Part shown: piece after piece, positions 1 to 8,624 of the stretch
How positions within the stretch are numbered: position 1 is the stretch's first letter
How the letters are laid out: every line of letters starts with the position of its first letter
Origin: CAXMMR01 sp965198995
GTDB lineage: Bacteria > Pseudomonadota > Alphaproteobacteria > Acetobacterales > Acetobacteraceae
Direction: 5' to 3'
Length of the DNA stretch: 64,000 nucleotides
Assembly: GCA_965198995.1 (NCBI GenBank)
Contig: CBDAQG010000002.1
Coordinates: 248,001-312,000 of the forward strand
Notes under the pieces: generated by a model
What the model saw: the letters and a program-made list of their open reading frames with translations, nothing else
Database searches by the model: none
What the model was told of the DNA's origin: nothing
Translations under genes and position numbers: made by a program

Positions 1-2
1 CG

Positions 3-1856
3 CATCCGCATCTGAGCGCGGCGAGCTACGCCATGCTGCTGCTGCCGAGCCTGTATGGGCCGCCGCTTTACGGCTTTGGCACGTCGGCGGGGGTGGCGGT
101 CTGGTACTCGGTCGGCGGCTATGCCGGGTTGGGGCTGGTGCTGGCGGCGGTGCTGGGAGCGGTGGCGCCGGGACGCGAGGCGGGGCTGCGCCGGGTGTTG
201 GCGGGCTGGGTCGTGGTGACGCTGGGGTGTGCGGGCGGGCTGCCGGTGTTGTCGGAGGTGTCGGAGCGGCTGCCGTTGGTGGGGCGGACGCTGCTGTCGC
301 TGTATGTCGCGCCGTCCTGGTCGATGGCGCTGGTGGTGCTGGCGGCGTTGGCGCTGGAGCGGCGGCGGTCTTGGCGCGGGTCGGGGCGGTTGGTGGCCGG
401 GTGCGGGGCGGGGATTCTGGTGGCGCTGGTCGGCGCGCTGGTGGCGGCGTGGCCGCAGATGGCGGCATTGGCCGCGGTGCGGCCGGGCTACCCGATGTTG
501 GCGGCGGTCTCGGTGGGGATCGAGGTGGGGCTGGCCGGCGGCGCCTGGCTGGCGCTCGGCGCTGGACGGCGGCGGTGGGCGGCGGGGCTGCTGCTGGCGG
601 AGGCGACGCTGCTGTTCAGCGTGCCGCTGGCTGCCGGGGTGCGCGGCGCGGGGCAGGGGGACGAGCGGATCGACGACGGAGCGGTGGCGTTCCTGCGGTC
701 GCATCTGGGGCTGCAGCGCGTCGTCTCGCTGGGCGGCATCGTGCCGAATTACGGCGCGCTCTACGGCCTTGCCTCGGTCAACTACAACGCGCTGCCGGTG
801 CCGGCGGACTGGGTGGCGTTCGTGCGCGGCCGTCTCGATCCGGGGAGCGACCGGGTCAGCCTGTATGGCGGCATTGATGCGTCGAAGCCGGATGGCGGGG
901 CGTCGCTGGCGGCGTTTGCCGGGCGGGTCGGCGCCTATGCGGCGCTGGGGGTGCGCTACCTGGTGGTGCCGCGCGACGCCGAGCCGTCCGCCGAGCCGTT
1001 CGGGGCGGCGCTGGCGGGTCATGATGAGGCGGGGGCGGCGGTGGCGCATCCGCTGCTGCCGGGCGAGGGGCTGGGCGGGACGATCGCGGCGGGTCGGCTT
1101 GCGGGGGTGCGGCCCGGTTCGGTCGCCATCGGGGCGGTCGGGGTCGAGGTCGGCACCTATGGTGGGGCGGCGGATGGGGCGGTTGGGGTTCGGGTGTGTG
1201 CGGCGGCGGGGTGCGCCGAGGGTGTGGCGGGGCTTGGGTCGGCGTTGGACAACGCGCTGCTGACGGTGCGGCTGGGCTCGCCGCTGGTGGTCGGGCGGGG
1301 CGAGGCGGTGGGGTGGCGGGTGACGCATCGGGGCGGCAGCGGGCCGGTGGCGGTGTGGTTGTGGCGGGCGGATGGGTCGCTGGAGCCGCGGCTGCGGCTG
1401 CAGGCGGCGCCGGTTGGGCCGGTTCTGGTGTGGCATGGCCAGGCGCTGGACGTCTGGGAGCTGCCGGGGGCGGCGGGCTACTGGCAGGCGGCGTGCCGGC
1501 TCGAGCGACAGGAGCGTGACCGCGTGACCGCGCGCTGCGACGCGCCGGCGCGGCTGACCCGCCTGGCGCTGGCCTATCCCGGCTGGCGGGCGAGCGTGGA
1601 CGGGGTGGCGGCGCCGATTACGACCGTTTCGGAGGTGCTGCAGGCGGTCGAGTTGCCGGCCGGGGTGAGCCATGTGCGGTTTGTCTACCGGCCGCCGGGG
1701 AGCCGGTTGGCGCTGCTGGTGAGCGGGGGGGCGGCGCTGCTGCTGGGCTGGATTGGCGCTGGTCAGCGCATCAGCATTGCTTTCAGGGCGATGCGGATGC
1801 GCCGGCCGTATGGGGGGGCGAGGAAGCCGAAGCCGGAGACGCGGCCGGCCGCATAG
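3..1856 (+). CDS. YfhO-like multispanning membrane protein, 5'-truncated by the window edge
   Basis: The frame is open from the first complete codon (base 3), so the true start lies outside; 617 residues are visible. The N-terminal half shows about six hydrophobic segments. A soluble, beta-rich region follows, and near the end comes the YfhO-type motif YPGWRASVDG (about base 1575) with a valine-rich stretch and RPPGS. A last membrane segment lies just before the end. YfhO-type proteins are membrane proteins linked to glycosylation of teichoic acids and other surface polymers; here the substrate is unknown. The last 94 bases overlap, tail to tail, the aldehyde dehydrogenase gene on the other strand, so the final 30 or so Arg/Pro/Ala-rich residues may be an unconserved tail. 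Confidence 0.75.
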   Translation, partial: HPHLSAASYAMLLLPSLYGPPLYGFGTSAGVAVWYSVGGYAGLGLVLAAVLGAVAPGREAGLRRVLAGWVVVTLGCAGGLPVLSEVSERLPLVGRTLLSLYVAPSWSMALVVLAALALERRRSWRGSGRLVAGCGAGILVALVGALVAAWPQMAALAAVRPGYPMLAAVSVGIEVGLAGGAWLALGAGRRRWAAGLLLAEATLLFSVPLAAGVRGAGQGDERIDDGAVAFLRSHLGLQRVVSLGGIVPNYGALYGLASVNYNALPVPADWVAFVRGRLDPGSDRVSLYGGIDASKPDGGASLAAFAGRVGAYAALGVRYLVVPRDAEPSAEPFGAALAGHDEAGAAVAHPLLPGEGLGGTIAAGRLAGVRPGSVAIGAVGVEVGTYGGAADGAVGVRVCAAAGCAEGVAGLGSALDNALLTVRLGSPLVVGRGEAVGWRVTHRGGSGPVAVWLWRADGSLEPRLRLQAAPVGPVLVWHGQALDVWELPGAAGYWQAACRLERQERDRVTARCDAPARLTRLALAYPGWRASVDGVAAPITTVSEVLQAVELPAGVSHVRFVYRPPGSRLALLVSGGAALLLGWIGAGQRISIAFRAMRMRRPYGGARKPKPETRPAA

Positions 1857-3214
1857 ACGCCGCGGGCGTGGGAGAAGCGCTTGAAGCCGTCATGGCCATG
1901 ATAGGCGCCGATGCCGGAGGCGCCGACGCCGCCGAAGGGCAGGTCGTCCTGGATGCAGTGCATGAGCACGCTGTTGACGGCGACGCCGCCGGAGAGCGTG
2001 CCGTCGAGCAGGGTGGCGAGCGCGGCGCGGTCGCGGGTGAAGGGGTAGAGCGCGAGCGGGCGGGGGCGGGCGTTGACGAAGCGGACCGCCTCGGCGAGGT
2101 CGCTGTAGCCGATGACGGGGAGGATGGGGCCGAAGATCTCCTCGGCCATCAGGGCGCCGTCGGGCGAGGCGGCGAGCACGACGGTGGGGGCGAGGCGGCG
2201 GCCGGGGGCGTCGGCGTGGCGGGCGAGCACGGTGGCGCCGGTGGCGGCGGCGCCGGCGATGAGGCCGCGCAGGCGCTCGGCGTGGCGCTCGGAGATCACC
2301 GCCGTGTAGTCGGGGCTGTCGAGGTTGGGGTACATCGCGCTGGCGGCGTCGAGCACCGCGTCGGCGAAGGCGCGCGCCTGCTCCTCGGGGACCAGGGCGT
2401 AGTCGGGCGCGATGCAGGTCTGGCCGGCGTTGAAGAACTTGCCCTGGGCGATGGTGCGGGCGGCGGCCGACAGGTCGGCGTCGCGGCAGACGATGGCGGG
2501 TGATTTGCCGCCGAGCTCCAGCGTCACGGGCGTGAGGGTTTCGGCCGCCGCGCGGGCGACCAGGCGGCCGACGGCGGTGGAGCCGGTGAACAGCAGGTGG
2601 TCGAGCGGCAGGGCGCAGACGGCCTGGGCGACCTCCGGGCCGCCGGTCACGACCGCGAGCAGCGCCGGGTCGAAGGCGGCGCCGAGCAGCTCGGCGAGCA
2701 GGGCGGCGAAGCGGGGGACCAGCTCGGAGGGCTTGAGGATCACCCGGTTGCCGGCGGCGAGCGCGTCGACCAGCGGGCTGATGGTGAGCAGCAGCGGGTA
2801 GTTCCAGGGGGCGATGATGGCGACGCAGCCGAGCGGCTGGTGCTGCACCCAGGCGCGGCCGGGCTGGTAGCCGATGTCGACCTGACGCCGCTCCGGGCGC
2901 ATCCAGCGGCGCAGGTGGCGGCGGGCGTTGCGGATCGAGGCGAGCGCCGGGACGAGCTCGGCGAGGTCGGTCTCGTTGGCCGAGCGGCCGCCGAAATCGG
3001 CGGCGATGGCGGCGGCGATCGGGGCGCGGTTGGCGCGCAGCAGGCGGTCCAGGGTGGCGAGGCTGGCCAGGCGCGCCTCGCGGTCCGGCGCGCCCTGCCG
3101 GTCGGAGGCGGCGCGTTGGGCGGCAAGCAGGGCGGCGGGGCTCGTCTGTTCCGGTGTGGCGAGTTCTGAGTTCGCGCGGTCTGATTTGGCCGGGTTTGGG
3201 CTGAGCGTGTCCAT
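1763..3214 (-). CDS. NAD(P)-dependent aldehyde dehydrogenase, coniferyl aldehyde dehydrogenase type
   Basis: A 483-residue ALDH-superfamily enzyme that oxidises aldehydes to carboxylic acids. Visible motifs are PWNYP (catalytic Asn138), a GSTAVGR cofactor loop near 211, LELGGKSP (general base Glu233) and FNAGQTC (nucleophile Cys267). The FNAGQTCIAPDY variant and the length match the coniferyl aldehyde dehydrogenase (CalB) subgroup, which also takes other aromatic or long-chain aldehydes. I chose the ATG at 3214 (MDTLSPNPAK); an upstream in-frame start would add 18 residues with no family resemblance. The gene stands alone. Its 3' end overlaps the convergent YfhO-like gene by 94 bases. Family assignment is firm; substrate is inferred only. 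Confidence 0.9.
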   Translation of the reverse strand: MDTLSPNPAKSDRANSELATPEQTSPAALLAAQRAASDRQGAPDREARLASLATLDRLLRANRAPIAAAIAADFGGRSANETDLAELVPALASIRNARRHLRRWMRPERRQVDIGYQPGRAWVQHQPLGCVAIIAPWNYPLLLTISPLVDALAAGNRVILKPSELVPRFAALLAELLGAAFDPALLAVVTGGPEVAQAVCALPLDHLLFTGSTAVGRLVARAAAETLTPVTLELGGKSPAIVCRDADLSAAARTIAQGKFFNAGQTCIAPDYALVPEEQARAFADAVLDAASAMYPNLDSPDYTAVISERHAERLRGLIAGAAATGATVLARHADAPGRRLAPTVVLAASPDGALMAEEIFGPILPVIGYSDLAEAVRFVNARPRPLALYPFTRDRAALATLLDGTLSGGVAVNSVLMHCIQDDLPFGGVGASGIGAYHGHDGFKRFSHARGVYAAGRVSGFGFLAPPYGRRIRIALKAMLMR

Positions 3215-3330
3215 TATGCACTCGTACTGACTATCGGCGGCCGATGGCTTGCGGACGCTACCAGGCATTTGGCGGCCAACCTAGGGTGGGGTGGGATGCC
3301 CGCCGCCGCAGGGTCGAAGCAGGATCAACG

Positions 3331-4092
3331 ATGCGGCCCTTGCTGTCGGTGCTGTTGTTGGGCGTTGTCGGCGGGCTGGCGGGCTGCGCGCGGCCGGACA
3401 TGCGGCCGAACCTGCAGGCGCTGCGCGGCTTTCACGCGCCGAGCTCGCGCTGCGAGGGGGTCGCCGGCGACCGGCTGCTCACCAGTGTCGGCACGCTGCC
3501 GGGCGCCGGCGGCGGCGCCGGCTACGAGGTGGTGGCGGCGGTGAAGCTCGGCGAGGTGCCCGCCGACGGGCGAGCCGGGGACTTCTTCGACCCGTCGCTG
3601 ACGGTGTTTGACGAGCACTGCGAGCCGGTGTGGCGGCAGAGCTTTCCGGGGCTTGGCGAGGTCGGCTTCGAGGTGCTGAGCGTGCCGGGCGGGCCGCTGC
3701 TGCATGTTGTCGGACGATCGGTCTTTTACCCGGTGGGGAGGGACGTGTTCGACCACGAGATCCTCGACGCGTCCTCCGGCTCGGTCGCCGCGGTCTCGCC
3801 GGCCGGGCTGCGCTCGGATGGCGCGCGGACGGCCTATGTCGGACCGATTGATCGTCATGCCGAGCTCGGTCTTGTCGTCACCACCTACACGGGCTCGACC
3901 GCCGCCCATGCCAGGCTGAGGGCGAGCCGCTCGCTGGTGTATCGGTGGCGCGGCTATCGGCGAGCCGATAGGACGACGATGCACGCCTTTGCCGGCCCGG
4001 AGGTTCTTCATGCCAAGCGACTTGCGGCACTCAGGCTTGGCGGCAGCCTGCTGCCGCGCTTTCCGCTCTACGCGTTCATGCTGGGCTCCTAG
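3331..4092 (+). CDS. putative lipoprotein of unknown function
   Basis: A 253-residue protein that starts with a clear lipoprotein signal: MRPLL, a hydrophobic stretch, then lipobox LAGC with Cys19. It should be lipid-anchored to the cell envelope. The mature part (SSRCEG, VFDEHCEPVWRQ, VLSVPGGPLLHVVG) has no motif I can assign to a family. The ATG at 3331 was chosen because it starts the signal peptide directly; longer forms would bury it. The 3' end overlaps the next gene by 83 bases, in a different frame, and that gene has its own ribosome binding site inside this one, so the two are probably co-transcribed. Confidence 0.7.
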   Translation: MRPLLSVLLLGVVGGLAGCARPDMRPNLQALRGFHAPSSRCEGVAGDRLLTSVGTLPGAGGGAGYEVVAAVKLGEVPADGRAGDFFDPSLTVFDEHCEPVWRQSFPGLGEVGFEVLSVPGGPLLHVVGRSVFYPVGRDVFDHEILDASSGSVAAVSPAGLRSDGARTAYVGPIDRHAELGLVVTTYTGSTAAHARLRASRSLVYRWRGYRRADRTTMHAFAGPEVLHAKRLAALRLGGSLLPRFPLYAFMLGS

Positions 4093-4555
4093 GGCGGCCT
4101 GGCTGGTCGCCGCGGTGCTGCTGAATGCCGGCCCGGTGCTCGGCGCCGACCTCGTGGTCGCCGGACCGGGCGCGGCCAGCACGACGCTCAGCCCTGCCGA
4201 CCTGGCCGCGCTGCCGCAGGTGACGTTGCGCACCACGCTGGTGGGCGGGCATGGGCCACGGCAGTCGGTGTTTGTCGGGCCGCTGCTGTTCACGGTGCTC
4301 GAGCACGTGCACGCGGTCGATGCCGGGCAGATGCGGACGATGGCGGCGCAGACGGTGCGGGTGACCGGCAGCGACGGCTACTCGGCGAGCCTGGCGCTGG
4401 GCGAGATCGCGCCCGGCTTCGAGGCCAAGCAGGTGCTGCTCGCCGAGAGCGAGGACGGCAAGCCGCTGGGGCCGGACCACCTGCATCTGGTGGTGCCGGG
4501 CGACGCGCATGCGTCCAGGTCGGTGCAGAAGGTGGTTAAGGTTAGCGTTCAGTAA
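4010..4555 (+). CDS. small exported protein resembling a molybdopterin-dependent oxidoreductase domain
   Basis: A 181-residue protein. The ATG at 4010 is preceded by GGAGG at a 5-6 base spacing, which fixes the start inside the upstream gene. A hydrophobic export segment (AWLVAAVLLNAGPVLGA) is followed by a mature domain with the pattern LSPADLAALPQVTLRTTL, then GPLLFTVLEHV, VTGSDGYSASLALGEI and GPDHLHLVVPGD. This resembles the short periplasmic version of the sulfite-oxidase-like molybdopterin domain, although the cofactor-binding Cys of true enzymes is not visible, so it may be a non-catalytic relative. It ends immediately before a paired-hairpin repeat that separates it from the convergent ssuD. 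Confidence 0.6.
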   Translation: MPSDLRHSGLAAACCRAFRSTRSCWAPRAAWLVAAVLLNAGPVLGADLVVAGPGAASTTLSPADLAALPQVTLRTTLVGGHGPRQSVFVGPLLFTVLEHVHAVDAGQMRTMAAQTVRVTGSDGYSASLALGEIAPGFEAKQVLLAESEDGKPLGPDHLHLVVPGDAHASRSVQKVVKVSVQ

Positions 4556-4658
4556 GCGCTTCTTTTTTTGACAAAAAAGAAGCAAAAAAACTTGGTTCCG
4601 CTGTCGCGCCGCTAAACGAGCAGAAGTTTTTTGGTTCTTTTTTTCAAAAAAGAACCGC
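4556..4658. repeat. family A paired-hairpin repeat (copy A1), likely bidirectional terminator
   Basis: Left hairpin 4558-4583 (arms GCTTCTTTTTT / AAAAAAGAAGC) is followed by an A-tract and CTT. Then come a GC-rich core with CGCTGTCGCG, and AGTTTTTT leading into the right hairpin 4633-4656 (GGTTCTTTTTTT / AAAAAAGAACC). It fills the whole gap between the convergent stops at 4555 and 4659. Stem plus T-tract on both strands fits intrinsic termination in both directions; that role is inferred. Confidence 0.8.
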
Positions 4659-5846
4659 TTAGCTTGCCTTCCTCTGCGACGGCGCCGCGACGTTGGCGAT
4701 GACTTCCCCAAACGGGCCGCCATGATGGGCGGCGCCGAGGTCGATGCCGGTGGTGGCGCGCAGCGGCAGCAGCGGGAAGACCAGCTCGGCGAAGCGGTAG
4801 CACTCCTCCAGATGCGGGTAGCCCGACAGGATGAAGCGGTCGATGCCGAGCCCGATATACTCGCGCATGCGCTCGGCGACCTGCTCGGGGTCGCCCACCA
4901 GGGCGGTGCCGGCGCCGCCGCGGACCAGGCCGACGCCGGCCCATAGATTGGGGCTGATCTCGAGCCGGTCGCGACGGCCGTTGTGCAGCCGGGCCATGCG
5001 CTGCTGGCCGACGCTGTCGAAGCCGGCAAATGCCTTCTGGGCGGTGGCGATTGCGGCGTCGTCGAGGTGGCTGATGAGGGCGTCGGCGGCGTCCCACGCC
5101 GCGCGGGCGGTCTCGCGGACGATGACGTGCAGCCGGATGCCGAAGCTCAGGGTGCGGCCCTGGGCGGCGGCGAGGCGGCGCATGGTCTCGATCTTCTCGC
5201 CCACCGCCTCGGGCGGCTCGCCCCAGGTGAGATAGACGTCGACCTGCTCGGCGGCGATCTGCTGGCCGACCTCGGAGGAGCCGCCGAAGTAGAGCGGCGG
5301 GTAGGGGTGCTGGACCGGCGGGTAGAGCAGCTGGCCGCGCTCGATGGCCATGTGGCGGCCCTTGAAGTCCACCGTCTCGCCGGCCATCAGGCCGCGCCAG
5401 ATGCGCAGGAACTCGTCGGTGGCCTCGTAGCGCCCGGCGTGGTCGAGGAAGACGCCGTCGCCGTGCAGCTCGGCCGGGTCGCCGCCGGTGACCACGTTGA
5501 TCAGCAGGCGGCCGCCGGAGAGCCGGTCGAAGGTCGCCGCCATGCGGGCCGACATCGAGGGCTGGCCGAGCCCCGGGCGCACCGCGACCAGGAAGCGCAG
5601 GCGCTCGGTCAGCGGCAGCATCGCCGAGGCGACGACCCAGCTGTCCTCGCAGGATTTGCCGGTGGGCAGCAGGACGCCGAAATAGCCGAGCGCGTCGGAG
5701 GCCCTGGCGATCTGCGAGAGGTAGTTCAGGGTGACGTGGCGGGCGCCGTGGTCGGTGCCGAGATAGCGGCCGTCGCCGTGGGTCGGCAGGAACCACAGGA
5801 TGTCGGCGCGGCCATCGGTGTCGATCGGGGTCTGGGCGGGCGTCAT
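4659..5846 (-). CDS. ssuD: FMNH2-dependent alkanesulfonate monooxygenase
   Basis: A 395-residue bacterial-luciferase-like monooxygenase that cleaves alkanesulfonates to aldehyde and sulfite with reduced FMN and O2, as a cytoplasmic sulfur-scavenging step. Recognisable SsuD blocks are ILWFLPTHGDGRYLG at the N-terminus, LLPTGKSCEDSW (active-site region), GRLLINVVTGGDPAEL and the C-terminal GIDRFILSGYPHLEE. The ATG at 5846 follows GGAGG and overlaps the ssuB stop as ATGA, so translation is probably coupled. It is the last gene of ssuACBD. No ssuE-type flavin reductase is next to it, so FMNH2 must come from elsewhere. The stop abuts the family A repeat. Confidence 0.95.
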   Translation of the reverse strand: MTPAQTPIDTDGRADILWFLPTHGDGRYLGTDHGARHVTLNYLSQIARASDALGYFGVLLPTGKSCEDSWVVASAMLPLTERLRFLVAVRPGLGQPSMSARMAATFDRLSGGRLLINVVTGGDPAELHGDGVFLDHAGRYEATDEFLRIWRGLMAGETVDFKGRHMAIERGQLLYPPVQHPYPPLYFGGSSEVGQQIAAEQVDVYLTWGEPPEAVGEKIETMRRLAAAQGRTLSFGIRLHVIVRETARAAWDAADALISHLDDAAIATAQKAFAGFDSVGQQRMARLHNGRRDRLEISPNLWAGVGLVRGGAGTALVGDPEQVAERMREYIGLGIDRFILSGYPHLEECYRFAELVFPLLPLRATTGIDLGAAHHGGPFGEVIANVAAPSQRKAS

Positions 5847-6640
5847 GTCGCCTCCTGCAGGGTGGATGTGGGGCTCCGCGCGGGCGGGGGATCCTCGACG
5901 CCGAGGCCGGCGAGCAGGCTCGCCTTGAGGCGGACGAGCAGCGGGTCGGCGATCCGGCGGGGGCGGGGCAGCGGAATCGTCCACTCGCGGGTGATGCGGC
6001 CCTGATCGAGCAGCAGCACCCGGTCGGCGAGCAACAGCGCCTCGTCGACGTCATGGGTGACGAGCAGGGCGGCGCAGCGGTGGCGGGCCCAGAGCTCGGC
6101 GATCAGGCGCTGCATCTGCAGCCGGGTCAGGGCGTCCAGCGCGCCGAGCGGCTCGTCGAGCAACAGCAGGCGCGGCTGGCGGACCAGGGCGCGGGCGAGG
6201 CCGACGCGCTGCGCCTCGCCGCCGGAGAGGGTGAGCGGCCAGGCGTCGATGCGGTGGCCGAGATTGACCTCGCGCAGGGCGGCCTCGGCGCGCGGGCGGG
6301 CGCCGGGCCCGTTTGACGACAGGCCGAGGGCGACGTTCTGCCAGACGCGGCGCCAGGGCAGCAGGCGCGCCTCCTGAAAGACGACGGCGCGGGCGGCCGG
6401 CACGTCGAGGATGCCGGCATCCGCCGTGTCGAGGCCGGCGAGCAGGCGCAGCAGGGTGGTCTTGCCGGAGCCGGAGCGGCCGAGCAGGGCGACGAACTCG
6501 CTGGGCGCGATGTCGAGGTCCACGCCGTCGAGCACGGCGGCGCCGGCGTCGAAACGACGGGTCAGGCCGCGCGCCCGGACGGCGGTGCCGGCCGAGCGTT
6601 GCTGGCCGTCCTGCCGTCTTGGCCGCAGGTCGGCGTTCAA
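5843..6640 (-). CDS. ssuB: aliphatic sulfonate ABC transporter, ATP-binding subunit
   Basis: The nucleotide-binding subunit of the sulfonate importer. Walker A GRSGSGKT (54-61), Q-loop (Gln89), signature LSGGE (138-142), Walker B LLLLDEP (Asp162, Glu163) and switch His196 are all present. No ATG or GTG lies before Walker A. The best start is the TTG at 6640, which overlaps the ssuC stop as TTGA and gives 265 residues, the usual length. The end overlaps ssuD by four bases. Powers uptake through SsuC. Confidence 0.93.
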   Translation of the reverse strand: MNADLRPRRQDGQQRSAGTAVRARGLTRRFDAGAAVLDGVDLDIAPSEFVALLGRSGSGKTTLLRLLAGLDTADAGILDVPAARAVVFQEARLLPWRRVWQNVALGLSSNGPGARPRAEAALREVNLGHRIDAWPLTLSGGEAQRVGLARALVRQPRLLLLDEPLGALDALTRLQMQRLIAELWARHRCAALLVTHDVDEALLLADRVLLLDQGRITREWTIPLPRPRRIADPLLVRLKASLLAGLGVEDPPPARSPTSTLQEAT

Positions 6641-7455
6641 CGGCGGCCGCCGACCAGCGACGGGCGCCAGGCGAGCAGCCGGTGCTCGAGCAACCGGACC
6701 ATCTGGTCGGTCGCGGTGCCGAGCAGGGCGTAGACCAGCAGGCCGACGACGATGATGTCGGTGCGCAGGAACTCGCGGGCGTCCATCATCATGAAGCCGA
6801 TGCCGCTGCTGGCGGCGATCTGCTCGCCCACGACGAGGCTGAGCCAGCCGAGGCCGAAGGCGTAGCGCAACCCGACCAGCAGCTGCGGCAGGGCGGCGGG
6901 CAGGATCACCGCGCGGATGACGCCGAGGCGTGACAGGCCGTGCACGCGCGCCATCTCGACCAGCTTGGGGTCGACGCCGCGGATGCCGGCGAACAGGTTC
7001 AGGTAGAGCGGGAAGCCGGCGCCGAGCGCCACCAGCACGATCTTGGGCAGCTCGCCGATGCCGAACCAGAGGATGAACAGCGGCACCAGGGCCAGATGCG
7101 GCAGGGTGCGGAGCATCTGCAGCGGCGCGTCGAGCAGGTCCTCGCCGGCGCGCGACAGGCCGGCGACCAGGGCAAGCGGCACCGCGACGACGATTGCGAC
7201 GGTCATGCCGACCAGCACCCGGAGCAGCGAGACGAGCAGGTTGTGCTCCAGCGAGCCGTCGGCCAGCAGCTTGGCCGCGGTGGCGAGGATGGCGCTCGGG
7301 GCGGCGAGCAGATGCGGCGACAGCAGGCCGGTCATCGAGGCGGCCTGCCACAGCGCGAGCAGCACCAGCGACGAGGCGAAGCGGCGCAGGGTCGGCCGCG
7401 GCAGGCGGGTGCGCGGCCGCATCGCCGCCGGTGCGACGCCGATGGTGATGCTCAC
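6637..7455 (-). CDS. ssuC: aliphatic sulfonate ABC transporter, permease
   Basis: A 272-residue inner-membrane permease with about six hydrophobic segments. The EAA-type loop that contacts SsuB is visible (EMARVHGLSRLGVIRAVILP), followed by LPQLLVGLRYAFGLGW as in SsuC/TauC proteins. The GTG at 7455 overlaps the ssuA stop as GTGA; the next ATG would remove 11 residues. The 3' end overlaps ssuB by four bases. Imports alkanesulfonates delivered by SsuA. Confidence 0.93.
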   Translation of the reverse strand: MSITIGVAPAAMRPRTRLPRPTLRRFASSLVLLALWQAASMTGLLSPHLLAAPSAILATAAKLLADGSLEHNLLVSLLRVLVGMTVAIVVAVPLALVAGLSRAGEDLLDAPLQMLRTLPHLALVPLFILWFGIGELPKIVLVALGAGFPLYLNLFAGIRGVDPKLVEMARVHGLSRLGVIRAVILPAALPQLLVGLRYAFGLGWLSLVVGEQIAASSGIGFMMMDAREFLRTDIIVVGLLVYALLGTATDQMVRLLEHRLLAWRPSLVGGRR

Positions 7456-8393
7456 TGACCGGCTCCCGGCAGCACGTCGTCCTGCACCCGGACGGGGGCG
7501 GGGATGAGGCCGGCCTTGGTCACCGCATCCGCCACCACCTGCTGCTCGGCGACGATCTTGGGGGTCATCGCCCCGATCCCGAAGCCGAGCCGGTCCACCG
7601 AGGCCTGCACGACCGGTAGCGGCAGCCCGGTCGAGCCGGCGAGCATGGTGGCCACCTCCGGCTTGTGCTGAGTCGACCAGGCGTCGGCCTCGGTCAGGGC
7701 GCCGAGCACCGCCTTCACGACGGCAGGCTCGGACGTCGCCAGAGATCGCGCGGCGATGAAGTATTGGCGGTTTTCCACCGTGCCGGTGCCGTTCTGCAGC
7801 ACCCGCGTGTCCAGGTTGGCGAGTGCCGAGGAGAGGTACGGGTCCCAGATCGACCACGCATCGATGGCGCCGGCCTGGAAGGCGGCGGGGGCGTCGGCTG
7901 GGCTCAGATAGACCGGCGTGATGTCGCTCCATGACAGGCTGGCCTTGGTCAGCGCGGCGAGCAGCAGGTAGTGCGCGTTGGAGCCGCGCGTGAGCGCGAC
8001 GCGTTGGCCCTTGAGCCCGGCGACCGACGTGATGGCGCTCGCGCGCCCGACGAGGATCGCCTCGCCGGTGGGGGCGGGCGGCTCGGCGCCGACATAGACG
8101 ATCGAGGCGCCGGCGGCCTGGGCGAAGATCGGCGGCGTCTCGCCGGTGATGCCGAACTGCACCGCGCCGGCGTTCATCGCCTCCAGAAGCGGTGGCCCGG
8201 AGGGAAATAGCGTCCAGGCGACGTCGTAGCCGAGCGGCTTGAGGCGCTGCTCGAGGGTGCCGCGCTCCTTGAGGATGAACAGCGTGCCGTAGCGCTGGTA
8301 GCCGACCTGCAGCGTCTTGCCGACGGCAGGCGCGGCGACGAGCGTCAGGAAGCCGATCAGGACAGCACGGAGGTGATTTCGGCTGATCGACAT
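7452..8393 (-). CDS. ssuA: aliphatic sulfonate ABC transporter, periplasmic binding protein
   Basis: A 313-residue periplasmic solute-binding protein. An N-terminal signal peptide ends near PAVGKT. The family motif VGYQRYGTLFILKERGTLEQRL follows in two parts, then TGETPPIFAQAAGA and the DAWSIWDPYLSSA block typical of SsuA/TauA/NrtA proteins. First gene of ssuACBD. Just upstream, AGGTAA (8396-8401) and TTACCT (8418-8423) form an inverted repeat that could be an operator, though this is weak. A family B repeat separates it from sco1. Confidence 0.92.
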   Translation of the reverse strand: MSISRNHLRAVLIGFLTLVAAPAVGKTLQVGYQRYGTLFILKERGTLEQRLKPLGYDVAWTLFPSGPPLLEAMNAGAVQFGITGETPPIFAQAAGASIVYVGAEPPAPTGEAILVGRASAITSVAGLKGQRVALTRGSNAHYLLLAALTKASLSWSDITPVYLSPADAPAAFQAGAIDAWSIWDPYLSSALANLDTRVLQNGTGTVENRQYFIAARSLATSEPAVVKAVLGALTEADAWSTQHKPEVATMLAGSTGLPLPVVQASVDRLGFGIGAMTPKIVAEQQVVADAVTKAGLIPAPVRVQDDVLPGAGQ

Positions 8394-8444
8394 TGAGGTA
8401 ACGTAGATAGGGGGGTTTTACCTTGCAAGGGCGTGTAAAAGGGA

Positions 8445-8615
8445 GGCCAGGAGCTTTGCTCCTGGACCTCGTCACGCGCCAGCGTGCATTCGCGCGACGG
8501 GGGCGGCGCCCCCAGACCCGCATCCCACAGCACTGACCTTGCCCTGGAGTGACGAATAAGAAATGGATTTTAAAGGCTTCGCCTTTAATGGAGTCCAGGG
8601 GCGAAGCCCTTGGCC
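8445..8615. repeat. family B composite palindromic element (copy B1)
   Basis: Outer ends are inverted copies (GGCCAGGAGCTTTGCTCCTGG on the left, CCAGGGGCGAAGCCCTTGGCC on the right). Inside are a GTCACGCG...CGCGCGAC hairpin, a GGGGGCGGCGCCCCC hairpin followed by AGACCCGCATCC, and the module GGATTTTAAAGGC/GCCTTTAATG. It fills most of the gap between sco1 and ssuA. Confidence 0.75.
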
Positions 8616-8624
8616 TTCCTTTGC

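Noticed and set aside
3989..4009. Upstream in-frame ATG for the molybdopterin-type protein
   Set aside because: The ATG at 4010 has GGAGG at ideal spacing, whereas the earlier one has none.
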